From: Boswellia sacra
Taxonomy: Eukaryota; Streptophyta; Magnoliopsida; Sapindales; Burseraceae
Assembly (NCBI GenBank): GCA_013180625.2
Contig: SNVD02013746.1
Coordinates: 791,667-855,666, forward strand
Length of the DNA: 64,000 nucleotides
Reading direction: 5' to 3'
Shown here: positions 12,691 through 23,715 of the stretch, piece after piece
Numbering within the stretch: position 1 is the stretch's first letter
Layout of the letters: the number at the start of each line of letters is the position of its first letter
Notes under the pieces: generated by a model
Databases searched by the model: none
Told to the model about the DNA's origin: nothing
What the model saw: only the letters and a program-made list of their open reading frames with translations
Made by a program: the position numbers and the translations under genes

Positions 12691-13340
12691 TTACAGACTT
12701 AGCGTTAAATCCAGTTTACGCCTTTTATTGCCTTCCGCAAACCAATCTATCTGAGCTATTATTGGATCAGGCGAATAGATGAATGCTTGTAATTTGTCAA
12801 TTAACTCCCTTGCAGTTGAAACTGTAACCAGGATTTGCCTCGCCGACTGTGAGATAAAGTTTTTTTCTACTGCTTGATCAAGAAAAGACAACAAACCATC
12901 AAAAAATTATTGACATTTAACAAACCAATGGGTTTCCGATGGATGTTTAGCTGTGCCCAAGAGGTGATTTGAAATATCTCTTCTAATGTACCATAACCAC
13001 TGGGCAAAGCTATAAATGCATCAGATTTAATGACCATATGTGCAATACGCTCATGCATGTTAGAGACCTGTAACTCTTCCCCCATTGTGTTGCCTATGAT
13101 ATCTCGCACAGCTAATGGTTTAGGAATAATGCCGAGAACTTTACTTCCTCCCAAGGATGCAGCTGTCGACACACACCCCATTAACCCAAGACTATCCCCT
13201 CCATAAATCAAATGAATACTCCTCGCAGCTAATGTCCTACCAAGATCAAGAGCTGCTGTTGTAAACTCTCCATCTTTACCAAATTGCGATCCACAAAATA
13301 CGCATATATTTTGGAATCGCCGAATTGGTGTTTTCTCCAT
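12691..13340 (-). pseudogene. LOG-like cytokinin-activating enzyme, frameshifted copy in Athila-1
   Basis: LOG enzymes release active cytokinin bases from their nucleoside 5'-monophosphates. The frame 12867-13340 starts MEKTPIRRFQNICVFCGS and has the Rossmann-like phosphate-binding region IYGGDSLGLMG, the NMHER segment and SGYGTLEE. The C-terminal part continues in another frame (12691-12894), ending KLDLTLSL. A one-base change in a T-run near 12903-12908 causes the shift. The invariant PGGxGTxxE has become PSGYGTLEE and GGG has become GGD, so this copy is probably dead. There are no introns, unlike plant host LOG genes. It lies in sense orientation within the element and is 60-65% identical by eye to the open copy at 60902-61552. 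Confidence 0.88.
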
Positions 13341-13344
13341 TTCT

Positions 13345-13690
13345 ACAAGTGCTCTAACCTTGTGTAAGACAATGATGCACGTTAGGTAATATGCTTTTCA
13401 AGTGTAAGACAGGTTATAATAATGACATTTGAAAATATGGAGAATGGATATATACACACATAAAACTCTCAAATTTGACACATGGGGACATAATTTCGGT
13501 GGGGGTTGCTCGATGCAGATTTATCGCCCTAAGATTTGAAAAAAATGAGATATGCTTTCGGCAGGGTTTGACAAAACCTACACATTTGTCTCCCACGTGA
13601 AGCATGAAAAATAGAGATATACTTTCGGTGGAGGTTTGACAAAACCTCCACACTTGTCTCCCACGTGTACTTATGCCATAAGGTAGTCAT
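13345..13690. repeat. Duplicated 67-bp hairpin unit with G-box
   Basis: Two units, 13547-13599 and 13614-13667, share GAGATAT.CTTTCGG, GTTTGACAAAACCT and TGTCTCCCACGTG, with a period of 67 bases. The second holds a 20-bp imperfect palindrome at 13630-13649 (stem GGAGGTTT/AAACCTCC apart from one base). A third, weaker relative lies upstream at about 13480-13510. The segment sits between LOG and the NABP-like ORF and is not evident in Athila-2, so it may be a MITE fragment inserted into Athila-1. Its function is unknown. Confidence 0.5.
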
Positions 13691-13895
13691 ATGGTTTGTC
13701 AAAAAGAAAACTTGAAATTAAAACAAACAAAATCAACAAACAACAACAACACAAAAACAACATTGATAATCAGATCAAACGAAACAAGAAAAAATAAAAT
13801 TCGACAACAACAACACACATTCAAATATACAAGTAGTTGTGATTGTGGCTCACATCTTCCTCTGGTTTTACGTCCAGTAACGGCTGAAACGCCTT

Positions 13896-14445
13896 CTATG
13901 AGTCGGGGATTTGCTTCCCATCCAGTTTTCTTATAAACTGGCAAACAGGGTCGTTTTTAGTCAGATTCCCTAAACTATAACACTGCAATTCATCACGAAA
14001 TTGTGTCCATAGATTAAGCAATTCACGCTGAACAAGTCCACAAGAATGTGACTCAAGAGTTAATAAAACATTATCCAGCGACTCATTACTCAGACCATTC
14101 TTAATAAATGAGAGTTTATCTTCTCTATTTCCTGGACACAAAACCTAATGAACGACAAGTCTGGTTACAATTCTATCTAGCACATTTATAACATACTTGT
14201 AACCTCTTTCGCCTCTTGGCGTAGTAGCTTTTTCCTAGACCAGGCATATATTTTACGAGATTAATGTCCGGCTCACCGGACAATCTCACATTGGCTTCGA
14301 TAAGCCATCGGATATCCGCAGGCACATTTAAGAGCATCAACGCCCAAAGTCTAGTCATCCGTACTTTATAAATTTTGAACACAGCATTTTGAGGAAGTGA
14401 AGGAAAATATTTACGAAGGTTCGACAGAAAGATATCGGCATCCAT
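13896..14445 (-). pseudogene. Small basic Cys-rich protein, NABP-like, broken (Athila-1)
   Basis: The start MDADIFLSNLRKYFPSLPQN at 14445 matches the Athila-2 copy at 62413. Residues 1-90 end in a basic stretch YYAKRRKRLQVC and the first CxxC of a zinc-finger-like cluster (CYKC...CNQTC); a TAG at 14173-14175 replaces the Trp codon found in Athila-2. The frame then continues with CRSLGFVS and, after a shift, 13896-14141 (FIKNGLSNESLDN..., ending KLDGKQIPDS). The sequence Gly-Lys-Ser-x-Tyr-Ala, basic cluster, four Cys, then FIxxG(L)S resembles carlavirus nucleic-acid-binding proteins in layout. That relation is an inference and needs a profile search. Conserved sequence continues about 75 bases past the stop. 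Confidence 0.6.
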
Positions 14446-14877
14446 TGAAGAGAAGAAAAGGAGAGATATTATCGATAATGCGATTGAGTCTGTTCTTCTC
14501 CAAGATGTGCACGTTTCAAACCTTCGGGCAATGGCTTCAGCTTCCGTTTAGATGTTTCCTCAAGCTGTTGCACAAATGAGCTCAAAGCACGGAAAAATCA
14601 AATTAAACAAAAGAAACGAAAAGAAAACAAAATAAAATAAAGACACATAAAAGAAATAAAAACACAATAGCAAACAAAAGTCAAAAATAAACAAAGAAAC
14701 AAATGAGACAGATTGCAAAGAGAGATAAAACCTGATCAATTACGTTCGATAAAGCCTATGAGAGGAATCTCCTCGAGATACAAAAATTGATCATCATTAC
14801 CTTCTTTTCTTCTTCTCTTTTTATTTATTTTTCAAAAACATTGGGTTGCCTCCCAGTAAGCGCTTGGCTTAACGTCC
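14446..14877 (-). other. Spacer between integrase and Cys-rich ORF (Athila-1)
   Basis: About 430 bases, A-rich on the plus strand around 14580-14740 and with a T/C run near 14805-14835. I see no env-like ORF here, which is where Athila elements often carry one. Confidence 0.5.
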
Positions 14878-16185
14878 TCAGCCTGACGTTATCTGTCCAC
14901 ACCCATCAAGATAAGTTGGCTCGTAGAGAGGTACCTCATCGATGTCCTGCATCACTGAATTATCATAGTAAGGCTTCAACCTGTGCCCATTCACCTTGAA
15001 TACTTTATCCGTTTTTAAGCTCTTGATTTCCACTGCACCATGGGGAAAAACATTAATAATAACAAAAGGTCCAACCCATCGAGATCGTAATTTACCTGGA
15101 AATAACTTGAGGCGAGAATGAAATAAAAGAACTTTCTGTCCCACTTCAAAATTCTTCCTGGAGATCATTTTATCATGAAATGCCTTAGTTTTCTCCTTGT
15201 AAATTCTAGAATTCTCATAGGCATCATTTCTAAGTTCTTCCAATTCTTGCAGTTGAAGCTTCCTTTGTTCTCCAGCAGCATCCATCTCCATGTTACAAAG
15301 CTTTACTGCCCACCATGCTTTATGTTCAAGCTCCACTGGAAGGTGGCATGGCTTACCATAGACTAACCTGTACGGAGACATACCAATAGGTGTCTTGTAA
15401 GCAGTCCGGTATGCCCAAAGTGCATCATTCAATCGTAGGCTCCAATCTTTGTGGTTCAGATTCACTGTCTTCTTGAGAATGGACTTGACTTCTCGATTTG
15501 AAACTTCAACTTGACCACTAGTTTGTGGATGATATGCAGTAGACACCTTGTGAGTGATGTTGTACTTCTTGAGCAAGGCTTCAAATGATCGGTTGCAGAA
15601 ATGTGTCCCTCTGTCACTAATCATGGCTCTTGGTGTTCCAAATCTCGCAAAAATATTAGATTTCACAAAATCTACAACAACTTTAGAATCATTAGTTCTC
15701 ATAGCTTTTGCTTCCACCCATTTAGAAACATAATCCACAGCAAGTATAATGTAAACATTACCAAAAGATGAAGGAAAAGGACCCATGAAATCAATACCCC
15801 ACACATCAAAAATCTCGACAATAAGTATAGGGGTTTGTGGCATTTGATTTTTGGCACTTAAATTACCTGTCCTTTGACAATGGTCACAAGCTTTGCAGAA
15901 CAGATATGCATCTTTGAATAATGATAGCCAATAGAATCCACAATCAAGAACTTTAAGGGCTGTTCTTTTTGGTCTGAAGTGACCTCCACATGCATAAGAA
16001 TGACAGAAGGTTAAAATTGAATTAAATTCAGATTCAGAAATGCACCTTCTTATCACTTGGTCAGAACAATACCTCCATAAGTACGGATCATCCCATATGT
16101 AATACTTGGCAATGTTCTTAATCTTGTCTCTTTGAGCTCGAGTCAAGTCATGTGGTAGCTTCTTGGTAACTAAGTAGTTGACAAT
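14878..16185 (-). CDS. Athila-1 integrase (open, 5' end displaced by insertion)
   Basis: The open frame 14878-16146 encodes 422 residues: the HHCC zinc-binding domain (about residues 48-90, [10 protein letters not shown]...CKACDHCQ), then the DDE core with [17 protein letters not shown] and the glutamate in QVEVSNREV, and a C-terminal domain rich in basic residues ([10 protein letters not shown]). It inserts new cDNA into the genome. Upstream codons continue to 16185, where the solo LTR cuts it from RT-RNase H. There is no chromodomain. In the original element this was part of one polyprotein with 17992-22127, so the ATG at 16146 is not a natural start. Confidence 0.93.
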   Translation of the reverse strand: MVNYLVTKKLPHDLTRAQRDKIKNIAKYYIWDDPYLWRYCSDQVIRRCISESEFNSILTFCHSYACGGHFRPKRTALKVLDCGFYWLSLFKDAYLFCKACDHCQRTGNLSAKNQMPQTPILIVEIFDVWGIDFMGPFPSSFGNVYIILAVDYVSKWVEAKAMRTNDSKVVVDFVKSNIFARFGTPRAMISDRGTHFCNRSFEALLKKYNITHKVSTAYHPQTSGQVEVSNREVKSILKKTVNLNHKDWSLRLNDALWAYRTAYKTPIGMSPYRLVYGKPCHLPVELEHKAWWAVKLCNMEMDAAGEQRKLQLQELEELRNDAYENSRIYKEKTKAFHDKMISRKNFEVGQKVLLFHSRLKLFPGKLRSRWVGPFVIINVFPHGAVEIKSLKTDKVFKVNGHRLKPYYDNSVMQDIDEVPLYEPTYLDGCGQITSG

Positions 16186-16208
16186 TGTTGACCCAGGTAT
16201 GGCAACCC

Positions 16209-16244
16209 GAGGGGGGGAGGGAGGGGGGGGGGGGGGGGGGGGGG
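16209..16244 (+). repeat. G-rich tract
   Basis: 36 bases nearly all G, with a pure run of 22 G at 16223-16244. It could form a G-quadruplex. The true length is uncertain because such homopolymers are often mis-assembled. Confidence 0.8.
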
Positions 16245-16529
16245 AATTGGGTTTTTATTTATCAAAACGGATTTAGAAAACTTTTCTTGAAAGATCAAAA
16301 TTAGTTCACTCTTTCTTTGAAAATAAAGGTGAAGAAGATGAAATTAGAATTTATCAAAGATGCAATCAAAAGAATAATAATGATGAACAATCACAAGTGC
16401 AAGTAAATGTAAAGAGGAAAGGGATAGAGAGAGTGCAAACTCAATTTACGTGGTTCGGCAAACCTTGCCTACGTCCACGGGCTCCTAGCTCCACGAGCTA
16501 AGCTTTCCACTAAGTTGTAGAAATCTTTA

Positions 16530-16800
16530 CAACTTGCTTGATGAACAACCTCACCAAGACTTTTTCTTTCAACTCTTGATAACACCACACCAAGAGTTCT
16601 TCTTGATGAACAACCTCACCAAGGCAACTTCCTTCAACCCTTGATAACACCACACCAAGAGTTCTTCTTGATGAACAACCTCACCAAGGCAACTTCCTTC
16701 AACCCTTGATAACACCACACCAAGAGTTCTTCTTGATGAACAACCTCACCAAGGCAACTTCCTTCAACTCTTGATAACACACAACAAGAGTTCTCTCAAG
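16530..16800 (+). repeat. About 60-bp tandem array in the solo LTR
   Basis: Roughly four units, each with CTTGATGAACAACCTCACC, AAGGCAACTTCCTTCAAC and a CTTGATAACACCACACCAAG phrase. The two middle units are almost identical, indicating recent duplication. Confidence 0.85.
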
Positions 16801-17102
16801 GATAACTATTATCCTTTACAATAATATCTCACTCTCACCACAATACAAGAACAAAGATAATTTTTACAACAAAAGTATAACTCTCTTCAAAGAGTAGATA
16901 AATAATATAAAAGCTCTCTAGACTTGATATTTCTCTTGCTTTTTGCTTGATAAAATGCTTCTCTTGCACTCCTTGAATGCATGGGAGAATGGCTCCTTTT
17001 ATAGGCAAATGAGATGAACTTAATCAAGTGAAGACACCAACTCCAAATTTTCTGCCCACCATAAAAACCGTAATCTTGTCTTCCATTTTTGTCAATGTTC
17101 CA

Positions 17103-17790
17103 TTTGAAATTTGAAAATATGCAAAACATAAAAGATTTATCATTTGAATAAGCTTTCCAACGCATCAAGAATAAAGTCATTTGGATATCTGTAGCTCAAG
17201 ATATGGCCAAAACACCATTCGGTGCTCATGTGACTTGATTTTTCTTTCTTGTGTCAGTCCACCAAATTGAATGATAATTCTGTCAGCCTTCCGTTTGAAA
17301 TTTGAATTTCTTCAAAACATGAAAGATCTGCATATTTGAATAAGCTTTCCAAAACATTAAGAATAAAAGCATTTGGATATCTCTATCTTAAGATATGGCC
17401 AAAACACCATTCGGTGCTCATGTGAGTTGATTTTTCTTCTTTGTGTCAGTCCACCGAATTGCATGTCAATTATGTCGGCCTTCTGTTTGAAATTTGAATT
17501 TTTTCAAAACATATGAAATGTTTTTCATTAAGTCATCTTTCCAATGCCATAAGAATCAAGTCATTTTGATTTTTCTAGCTCAAGATATGTCCAAAGGAGT
17601 ATTCGGTGCTCATGTCAGCTGCTTCCATTTGTCTTTCAACTTGCATGATGATTTGGACAACCTTGCACTTGAAATTTGAATTTCATTAAAACATATGAAA
17701 TGTTATAAATTGAGTAAGCTTTCCAAAGGCTCAAGAATCACATCATTTGGATATTTGTAGAGATATATATGACCAATTGATTGAACATTG
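17103..17790 (+). repeat. About 190-bp tandem array in the solo LTR
   Basis: Four diverged units start with TTTGAAATTTGAA at 17103, 17294, 17485 and 17669 (spacings 191, 191, 184). Each has a CTTTCCAA..CAAGAAT, a CATTTGGATAT and a GGTGCTCATGT phrase. Probably formed by duplication in the LTR. Confidence 0.8.
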
Positions 17791-17991
17791 CTCATGTGTC
17801 ACATTCCTTGAGTCAATCCTTGTTCTTAAACTTTGGTGCCTTTAACATGTAGTCTTCTCCTTAGCTTCAACACTTCATTTTAATAAGCCTCTTCTTGATT
17901 TTAAAATTATTTCAATGATCTTACTCTTGCATATAAATAAACATATTAGTAAATCTTAATTAATCAATGTGTATTGTTATCATCAAAATTA

Positions 17992-19298
17992 TCATGTAGC
18001 CTTAGGGCTAACAACAATATCTGCAAACCAAGGGGCTACTACATTTAGAAAGAACAATTGTTCATCCGAAAAACTTTCTTGTAATGCCAGTGCATTCTTA
18101 TCATGGACAATGCAACTGAGATGGTCTGCAACTAAGTTTTCACTTCCCTTCTTGTCTTTGATCTCCAAGTCAAACTCCTGTAAAAGGAGTATCCACCTGA
18201 TAAGCCTTGGTTTAGCATCTTTCTTTGTGAGCAAGTACCTCAAAGCTGCATGATCAGAATAAACGGTTACTTTAGTACCAATCAAATAAGATCGAAACTT
18301 TTCTAAAGCAAAAATAACCGTTAGCAGCTCTTTCTCAGTGGTAGAATAATTAAGTTGAGCATCATTTAAAGTCTGAGATGCGTAGTAAATGGCATGTGAA
18401 ATTTTGCCGATTTGTTGATCCAAAACGGCACCCACAGCGTAGTCACTTGCATCGCACATGATCTTGAATGGATGATTCCAATTCGGAGATTGGATTACTG
18501 GAGCCGAAGTCAAGAGTTCCTTTAGTTTCTCAAATGCCTCTTTGCATTTCTCATCAAATTCAAAGGCCACATCATTCTGTAATAATCTGCATAGGGGCAA
18601 TGCTATCTTCGAGAAATCTTTGATGAATCTACGATAAAAACCTGCATGACCAAGAAACGAACGAATATCCCGCACACTTGTGGGAGGTGGTAAGGAACAT
18701 ATAAGATCTATCTTGGATTTATCCACCTCTATACCCTTAGCAAAAATAACATGTCCCAAAACTATACCCTGATCTACCATAAAATGACATTTCTCCCAAT
18801 TCAGAACAAGGTTAGTTTCTATACATCTTTGAAGTATAAGGGTAAGGTTGTCAAGGCATTTATCAAAAGAATCACCAAAAACACTAAAGTCATCCATAAA
18901 TACCTCAATAATGTTCTCAACATAATCAGAGAAAATACTTACCATACACCTTTGGAAAGTGGCAGGGGCATTGCAAAGACCGAATGGCATGCGTCGATAG
19001 GCAAATGTACCGAATGGGCATGTGAATGTAGTTTTCTCTTGATCCTCAGGGGCAATGACAATCTGATTATATCCTGAATAGCCATCAAGAAAACAATAGT
19101 GAGAATGACCTGCTAACTCTCCAGCATTTGATCAATGAATGGCAAAGGAAAGTGATCCTTGCGAGTTGCTGAATTGAGCTTCCGATAATCAATACAAACT
19201 CGCCAGTCGGTTTGGATACGAGTGGGAACTAGCTCATTATTGTCATTCTTAACCACCGTAACACCAGATTTCTTCGGAACAACTTGGACTGGACTCAC
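17992..19298 (-). pseudogene. Athila-1 reverse transcriptase and RNase H
   Basis: The N-terminal RT part is at 19113-19298 (DWRVCIDYRKLNSATRKDHFP) and the main frame is 17992-18990: [13 protein letters not shown], the catalytic FMDDF (aspartates at the YxDD position), and RNase H with [28 protein letters not shown] and [10 protein letters not shown]. The domain copies element RNA into DNA and removes the RNA strand. A stop near 19112 splits the RT. The last 8 codons at 17992-18013 run into the solo LTR. Otherwise the catalytic residues are present. Confidence 0.92.
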
Positions 19299-22127
19299 CC
19301 ACTTGCTTGTCCGAAATTGGATAAATCACACCCACATCTAACAATTTCAGGATTTCTTTCTTGACAACTTCCATCATTGGAGGATTCAACCTCCGCTGTG
19401 CTTCTCGAGTGGGCTTGGATCCTTCTTCTAATAAGATACGGTGCATGCATATGGCTGGGCTAATACCTTTGATGTCAGCGATTGTCCACCCAATGGCTGT
19501 TTTGTGATCTCGAAGCACTCGGATGAGTTTCTCTTCTTGTAACGGTGCAAGGCCCTTTGCTATTATGACTGGCAAAGTATCTTTCTCACCCAGGAATACA
19601 TGCTTCAAATGATCTGGAAGAGGTTTAAGCTCCAAGGCAGGTGCTTTCATCACAGAAGGAAGAAGTTTCTCATTAGATAAAGGCAATTCAATGTACGAAA
19701 CATCATACCTGTTTGTGGTGATAGCTATAGTCTCATCCAAGCTTGCCATAGCTTCCTCCACTTCTTTAGACACTTGTATCAACTTCCTTGATTCTCTGGA
19801 ATTTTCTGCCCCTATGTGCTCACTAATGGCTACTTCCAATGCATCATTGCGAGTTAACTCAAAAAGTTGTTGTGCCAAAGAATCAATAACATCAACTGCA
19901 AAAACAGAATGCAAGTCACTAGGGTACCTCATTGCCTCAAAAATATTGAAACGAATCACCTCGCCATCAAACTCCATGGTGAGAGTGCCATCATGAACAT
20001 CAATATTGGTTCGGGCAGTTTTCAAGAATGGCCTCCCCAAAAGAATCGATGTTGGATTGGGAGATGTCTCATCCTCCATTTCCAGAACATAGAAGTCTGC
20101 TGAAAAAATCAATTGATTTACCTGCACAAGCACATCTTCCACAACTCCTTTAGGATATGCATTAGAACGATCAGCAAGTTGAATTACAATACTAGTTTCG
20201 ACAAGGGGTCCAAGATTCAAAGAAGCATAAATAGAATATGGCATGACATTAATAGATGCTCCTAAATCTAACATAGCTCTTTCAAACTTGGTATTACCAA
20301 TAGTGCATAGAATAGTGAACGTACCTGGATCTTTGCATTTCGGAGGAATTTTTCTTTGCAATACAGTTGAAATATTTTCCCCCACACTTATCTTCTCATT
20401 TCCTTTCAACTTTCTCTTGTTGGTGCATAACTCCTTGAGAAATTTTGCATAACGAGGTACTTGCTTGATAGCATCCAGAAGTGGTATATTTACCTCGATC
20501 TTGCGAAAAGTTTCCAAGATTTTCTGTTCTTGTTCCTCCTTCTTTGATTTTGCAAATCTGCTAGGAAAAGGTGGGAGAGTAACATATGAAGGAATATGAG
20601 TTTTATGATTTACCTTAGAAGATGATATTTTATTCATGGTGGAAGTTGTGTCATCCCCTTCATCAGTTTGTGATTTCTTTGGTGGAATCTCTAATTGCTT
20701 CCCACTTCTCAAAGTTTCAGCACTAGCATTCTCTCTTGGATTGATCACCGGCTGAGAAGGTAATTTTCCTGAGCTTTGACTCTCAAATTTGCTCATGTTA
20801 GTGGCCAATTGTCCTATTTGATTTTCCAGGTTTTGGATACTTGCCCTAGTTTCCTGCTGAAATTGCATTGTGTTAGTGGCAAGTGCTTTAACAATATCCT
20901 GGAGAGACATACCTGAATTTTGTGGAGCTGGTTGTGGTGCTGGTTGTGGTTGTGCTGGAAATGATTGCTGCACCCTTGGTTGATTGAAACCTGGTGGTCG
21001 ATTTGGTATGGCATTTGGGGCAATTGGTTGATGATTCCCATATCTCTCCATCCAGCACTGTAAGTATTGGAGAAAGGGTCATAACTTTGCCTTGGTTGTC
21101 CTGCAAATCCACCCATGGCATTGGCTTGTTCTGTATCTCCTTCTTGCAAAGTTGGACACATGTCGGTTGGATGGTCCATGGCAGAATATACTCCACATGC
21201 ATAAGATTGCTACATATGTCCTACAACCATTTTTTTTACAAGAGAGGTAAGTTCACAAAGTTGTTGTTCAATGTTTGAAGTACTTACCTCATTTACTCTT
21301 TTTGGTAGTTGTGGCTCGAATTGACTGCTGAATTGTTGGGAGTTTGCTGCCATGTCATTAATCAAACGTCTTGCAACGTTCGGTGTTTTATTAACTAGTG
21401 CTGCACCACTAGCAGCATCAATGATACTCCTTTCCATTGGTAAGAGACCCTTATAGAAATATTGAATTAGGAGTCCATCACTAATTTGGTGGTTTGGACA
21501 GCTGGCACATAACCTTTTAAATCTCTCCCAATATTCATGAAGAGATTCTCCATTGTGTTGTCGAATGCCACTAATATCTTTTCTAATATTTGTAACTTTC
21601 GAGGCTGGAAAGTATTTCTCCAAAAAGAGTTTACTCATCTCATTCCAAGTGATAATGGTACCCGGTGGTAGATAGTATAGTCAATCTTTTGCCGAATCTG
21701 CTAATGAGAATGGGAAAGCTCTCAATTTAATTTGCTCTTCAGAAACGCCGGTTGGCTTCATACTTGAGCATACCATATGAAATTCATTGAGGTGTTTGTT
21801 CGGATCCTCTCCTGCAAAACCATGAAATGTAGGCAAGAGATGAATCAGTCCAGATTTAAGTTCAAAATCTATCTCAAAATTGGTGCTTATGCATAGCGGT
21901 TGTTGATCAATAATTGGAGCCACTAACTCCTTAAGAGTCTAATCATTTTCCATCGCCATTGCTTCTGATTCAGATTTGATTGAACTGCAAGAATATGGGA
22001 GGGAAGTATGTCGTGCAAGGTCAAATTCTGGAGGTGGAGTTGAAATTGACCGATTTAGCCTTAAATTCGAGGATTGGAGAAACTCTTTAATTCTCTTAAG
22101 TCGTTGATCCGCTTCTCCCTCGGACAT
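19249..22127 (-). pseudogene. Athila-1 gag and protease
   Basis: The polyprotein begins at the ATG at 22127 (MSEGEADQRLKRIKEFLQ). Gag capsid frames are 21681-21923 (FHGFAGEDPNKHLNEFHMVC) and 21210-21638 (YFPASKVTNIRKDISGIRQ, the standard retrotransposon gag domain). A Gln/Pro-rich linker and the protease lie in 19249-21051; the aspartic protease site reads MLDLGASINVMPYS, the usual Athila form. The frame 19249-21051 (600 aa) runs into the RT start. Gag is broken by stops or shifts near 21925, 21660 and 21200. Fragments only, so no functional particle protein is expected from this copy. Confidence 0.9.
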
Positions 22128-22206
22128 AAAAGCCTAACCACAAACAATCAGGAAATAACAATCAAGAATCAGTAGTAAAAATAGAATAACAAATTGATTA
22201 GAAAAT

Positions 22207-22227
22207 CAATCCCCAGCAACGTCGCCA
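22207..22227 (-). other. Primer-binding site, tRNA-Asp type
   Basis: The minus strand reads TGGCGACGTTGCTGGGGATT..., matching the tRNA-Asp site typical of Athila and other plant gypsy elements (TGGCGCCGTTGCCGGGGA) except for two changes. It lies 6 bases inside the LTR. Confidence 0.85.
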
Positions 22228-22233
22228 AAAACT

Positions 22234-23646
22234 TGATGCGTTCGAAACTAGCAAGTATACTAGTCGCACAAGTAATAAAGTGATAAGTGGATATCGTTCC
22301 CACGATGATTGATTCTAATTGAATTTGTTATTCAAAAGCAACAACAAAATAAATGGGGGGGTTTTGTTGATGGATTAATTAAATGAAATATTAATGTAAA
22401 TGCACAATAACACAACACAAAGTAAAATGGAGTAAAAAATCAATGAGAGACACTTGGTTAAGGGTTCTTTCTCTGCCACAAGATATGAATTTGTGAATTA
22501 ACATAGAATTGTTATCCAATTACAGCATTGAAGTTATCAACCGTAGATAACAACAAGCTCTGTTACCCCAATCTTTCCTTACTTTGTTGTTAAATAAAAT
22601 TAGCTCTTTATTTAATCTATATCCATTAAACAACCTAGAATAAGCTCTTTGAGTTTAATTCAATGGAAGCATTACGAAAAGAAAGACAGGTTGATCTAAG
22701 CAATAATCACACATGTTCGGATTATTTAACCCAGGTTGTATTTTCTAATTGCAATCTCTGATCACAATTTTGCTACTAATGATTGGAAATTCAAGACAAC
22801 TACGGATCAAGATTTCTAATCTAGCAATAGACAACAACCAGATTATATTCAGTTGGCCACCCCAAATACATTCAACAAGCAATCATAAGCATTAGATATG
22901 GGAAAATACAAGCAACTTCAATTAGAGAATTGGATAACAACTTCTTACACAATCAACTCACAAAAACCATATCAAGGGCTTAAAAATCACCCTCAACCAA
23001 TTCAGATTCAAGTACACATGTTCAAAAACGTGATAAAAACAATACAACATACAAATTTTCCAGAAAATGAAAGGGAAGGGAAAAACTTAGCAATTCTGGT
23101 TAAATCTCTTTGAATTATAGTTCTTTCTCTTTCCAAGCTTTCTTTCTCCTTCAAGAACTCCAAAAGATGAGAGAATTCCAAAGCTGCAGCCTCCAAGTCG
23201 TTTCCTCTTCTTCAAGTTATGAAAATAAAACTCTAAAATATGTTTATATACTCTGCTACAGTAACTTGCTACAATGCCTCCGTATTTAATAACATGCTAC
23301 AGTGATATGTGGAATTACAAATATACACTTCTCATACCATTTTTATCATAACTTTTGGTACACTACATAAATTCGTGAACCGTAAATTTCTCCAGAAAAT
23401 AGACTTCGAGAGTTTTTCAATGGTATATAGCATGTTATCCGGTTAATTGTATATCGATACAATCAACTCCGAGAAATTGGTTGATTAGCAGAGGTGAAAA
23501 TGAAGGGTTTTACTTCATTTTTGTGCAAGTTGCTCCAAAACTCCTACAAACATCAAAATCACACAAAAACATAATAATACCAAGGAATATAGCAAAGAAA
23601 CATGGACAAATTGATATGAAAGTAATACATAAATAGACACCTATCA
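22234..23646 (-). repeat. 5' LTR of Athila-1 (1413 bp)
   Basis: TGATGCG...CCTATCA on the plus strand. A minus-strand TATATAAA is near 23242-23252. The partner LTR is 9341-10723. A 69-base unassigned stretch (23647-23715) separates it from the next copia. Confidence 0.92.
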
Positions 23647-23715
23647 CATATGCATGGTTAAGTCAAGTTGATTATCAATGCCAGTGTCAATGCTAATCTT
23701 CAATGGCAAGAATTA

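Larger units (their letters stand above)
16186..18013. mobile_element. Solo LTR inserted in Athila-1 integrase (1828 bp)
   Basis: It starts TGTTGACCC and ends GGCTAACA, with imperfect terminal inverted repeats TGTTRRCCC, and is flanked by a perfect 5-bp duplication ACAAT (16181-16185 and 18014-18018). Removing it rejoins the integrase to the RT-RNase H region. No primer site, polypurine tract or coding sequence is inside, so it is best read as a solo LTR left by recombination. It contains a G-run (16211-16244), a 60-bp repeat array (about 16530-16790) and a 190-bp array (17103 to about 17790). The phrase ACGTGGTTCGGCAAACC near 16448 is common in plant LTRs. Confidence 0.85.
9341..23646 (-). 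mobile_element. Athila-type Ty3/gypsy retrotransposon carrying extra genes (Athila-1)
   Basis: About 14.3 kb, transcribed leftward. In order: 5' LTR (22234-23646), tRNA-Asp-type primer-binding site, gag-protease, RT-RNase H, integrase split by a solo LTR, a Cys-rich NABP-like ORF, a LOG-like ORF, a long 3' UTR, polypurine tract and 3' LTR (9341-10723). The two LTRs are 95-97% alike by eye. The order protease-RT-RNaseH-integrase, the DLGAS protease motif, FMDDF RT motif, tRNA-Asp primer and lack of an integrase chromodomain fit Athila. The first 20 or so bases of the left LTR are missing or replaced, so no target duplication can be shown; the right flank is CATAT. Confidence 0.92.

Noticed and set aside
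12691..13340. LOG as an ordinary host gene next to a retrotransposon
   Set aside because: It lies between the integrase and the 3' LTR of Athila-1, lacks introns, and recurs at the same place in Athila-2.
14787..15366. Plus-strand frames over the Athila-1 integrase
   Set aside because: Shadows of the integrase frame.
16530..16800. CRISPR-like spaced repeats
   Set aside because: The units are contiguous, diverged tandem repeats inside a plant LTR with no unique spacers.
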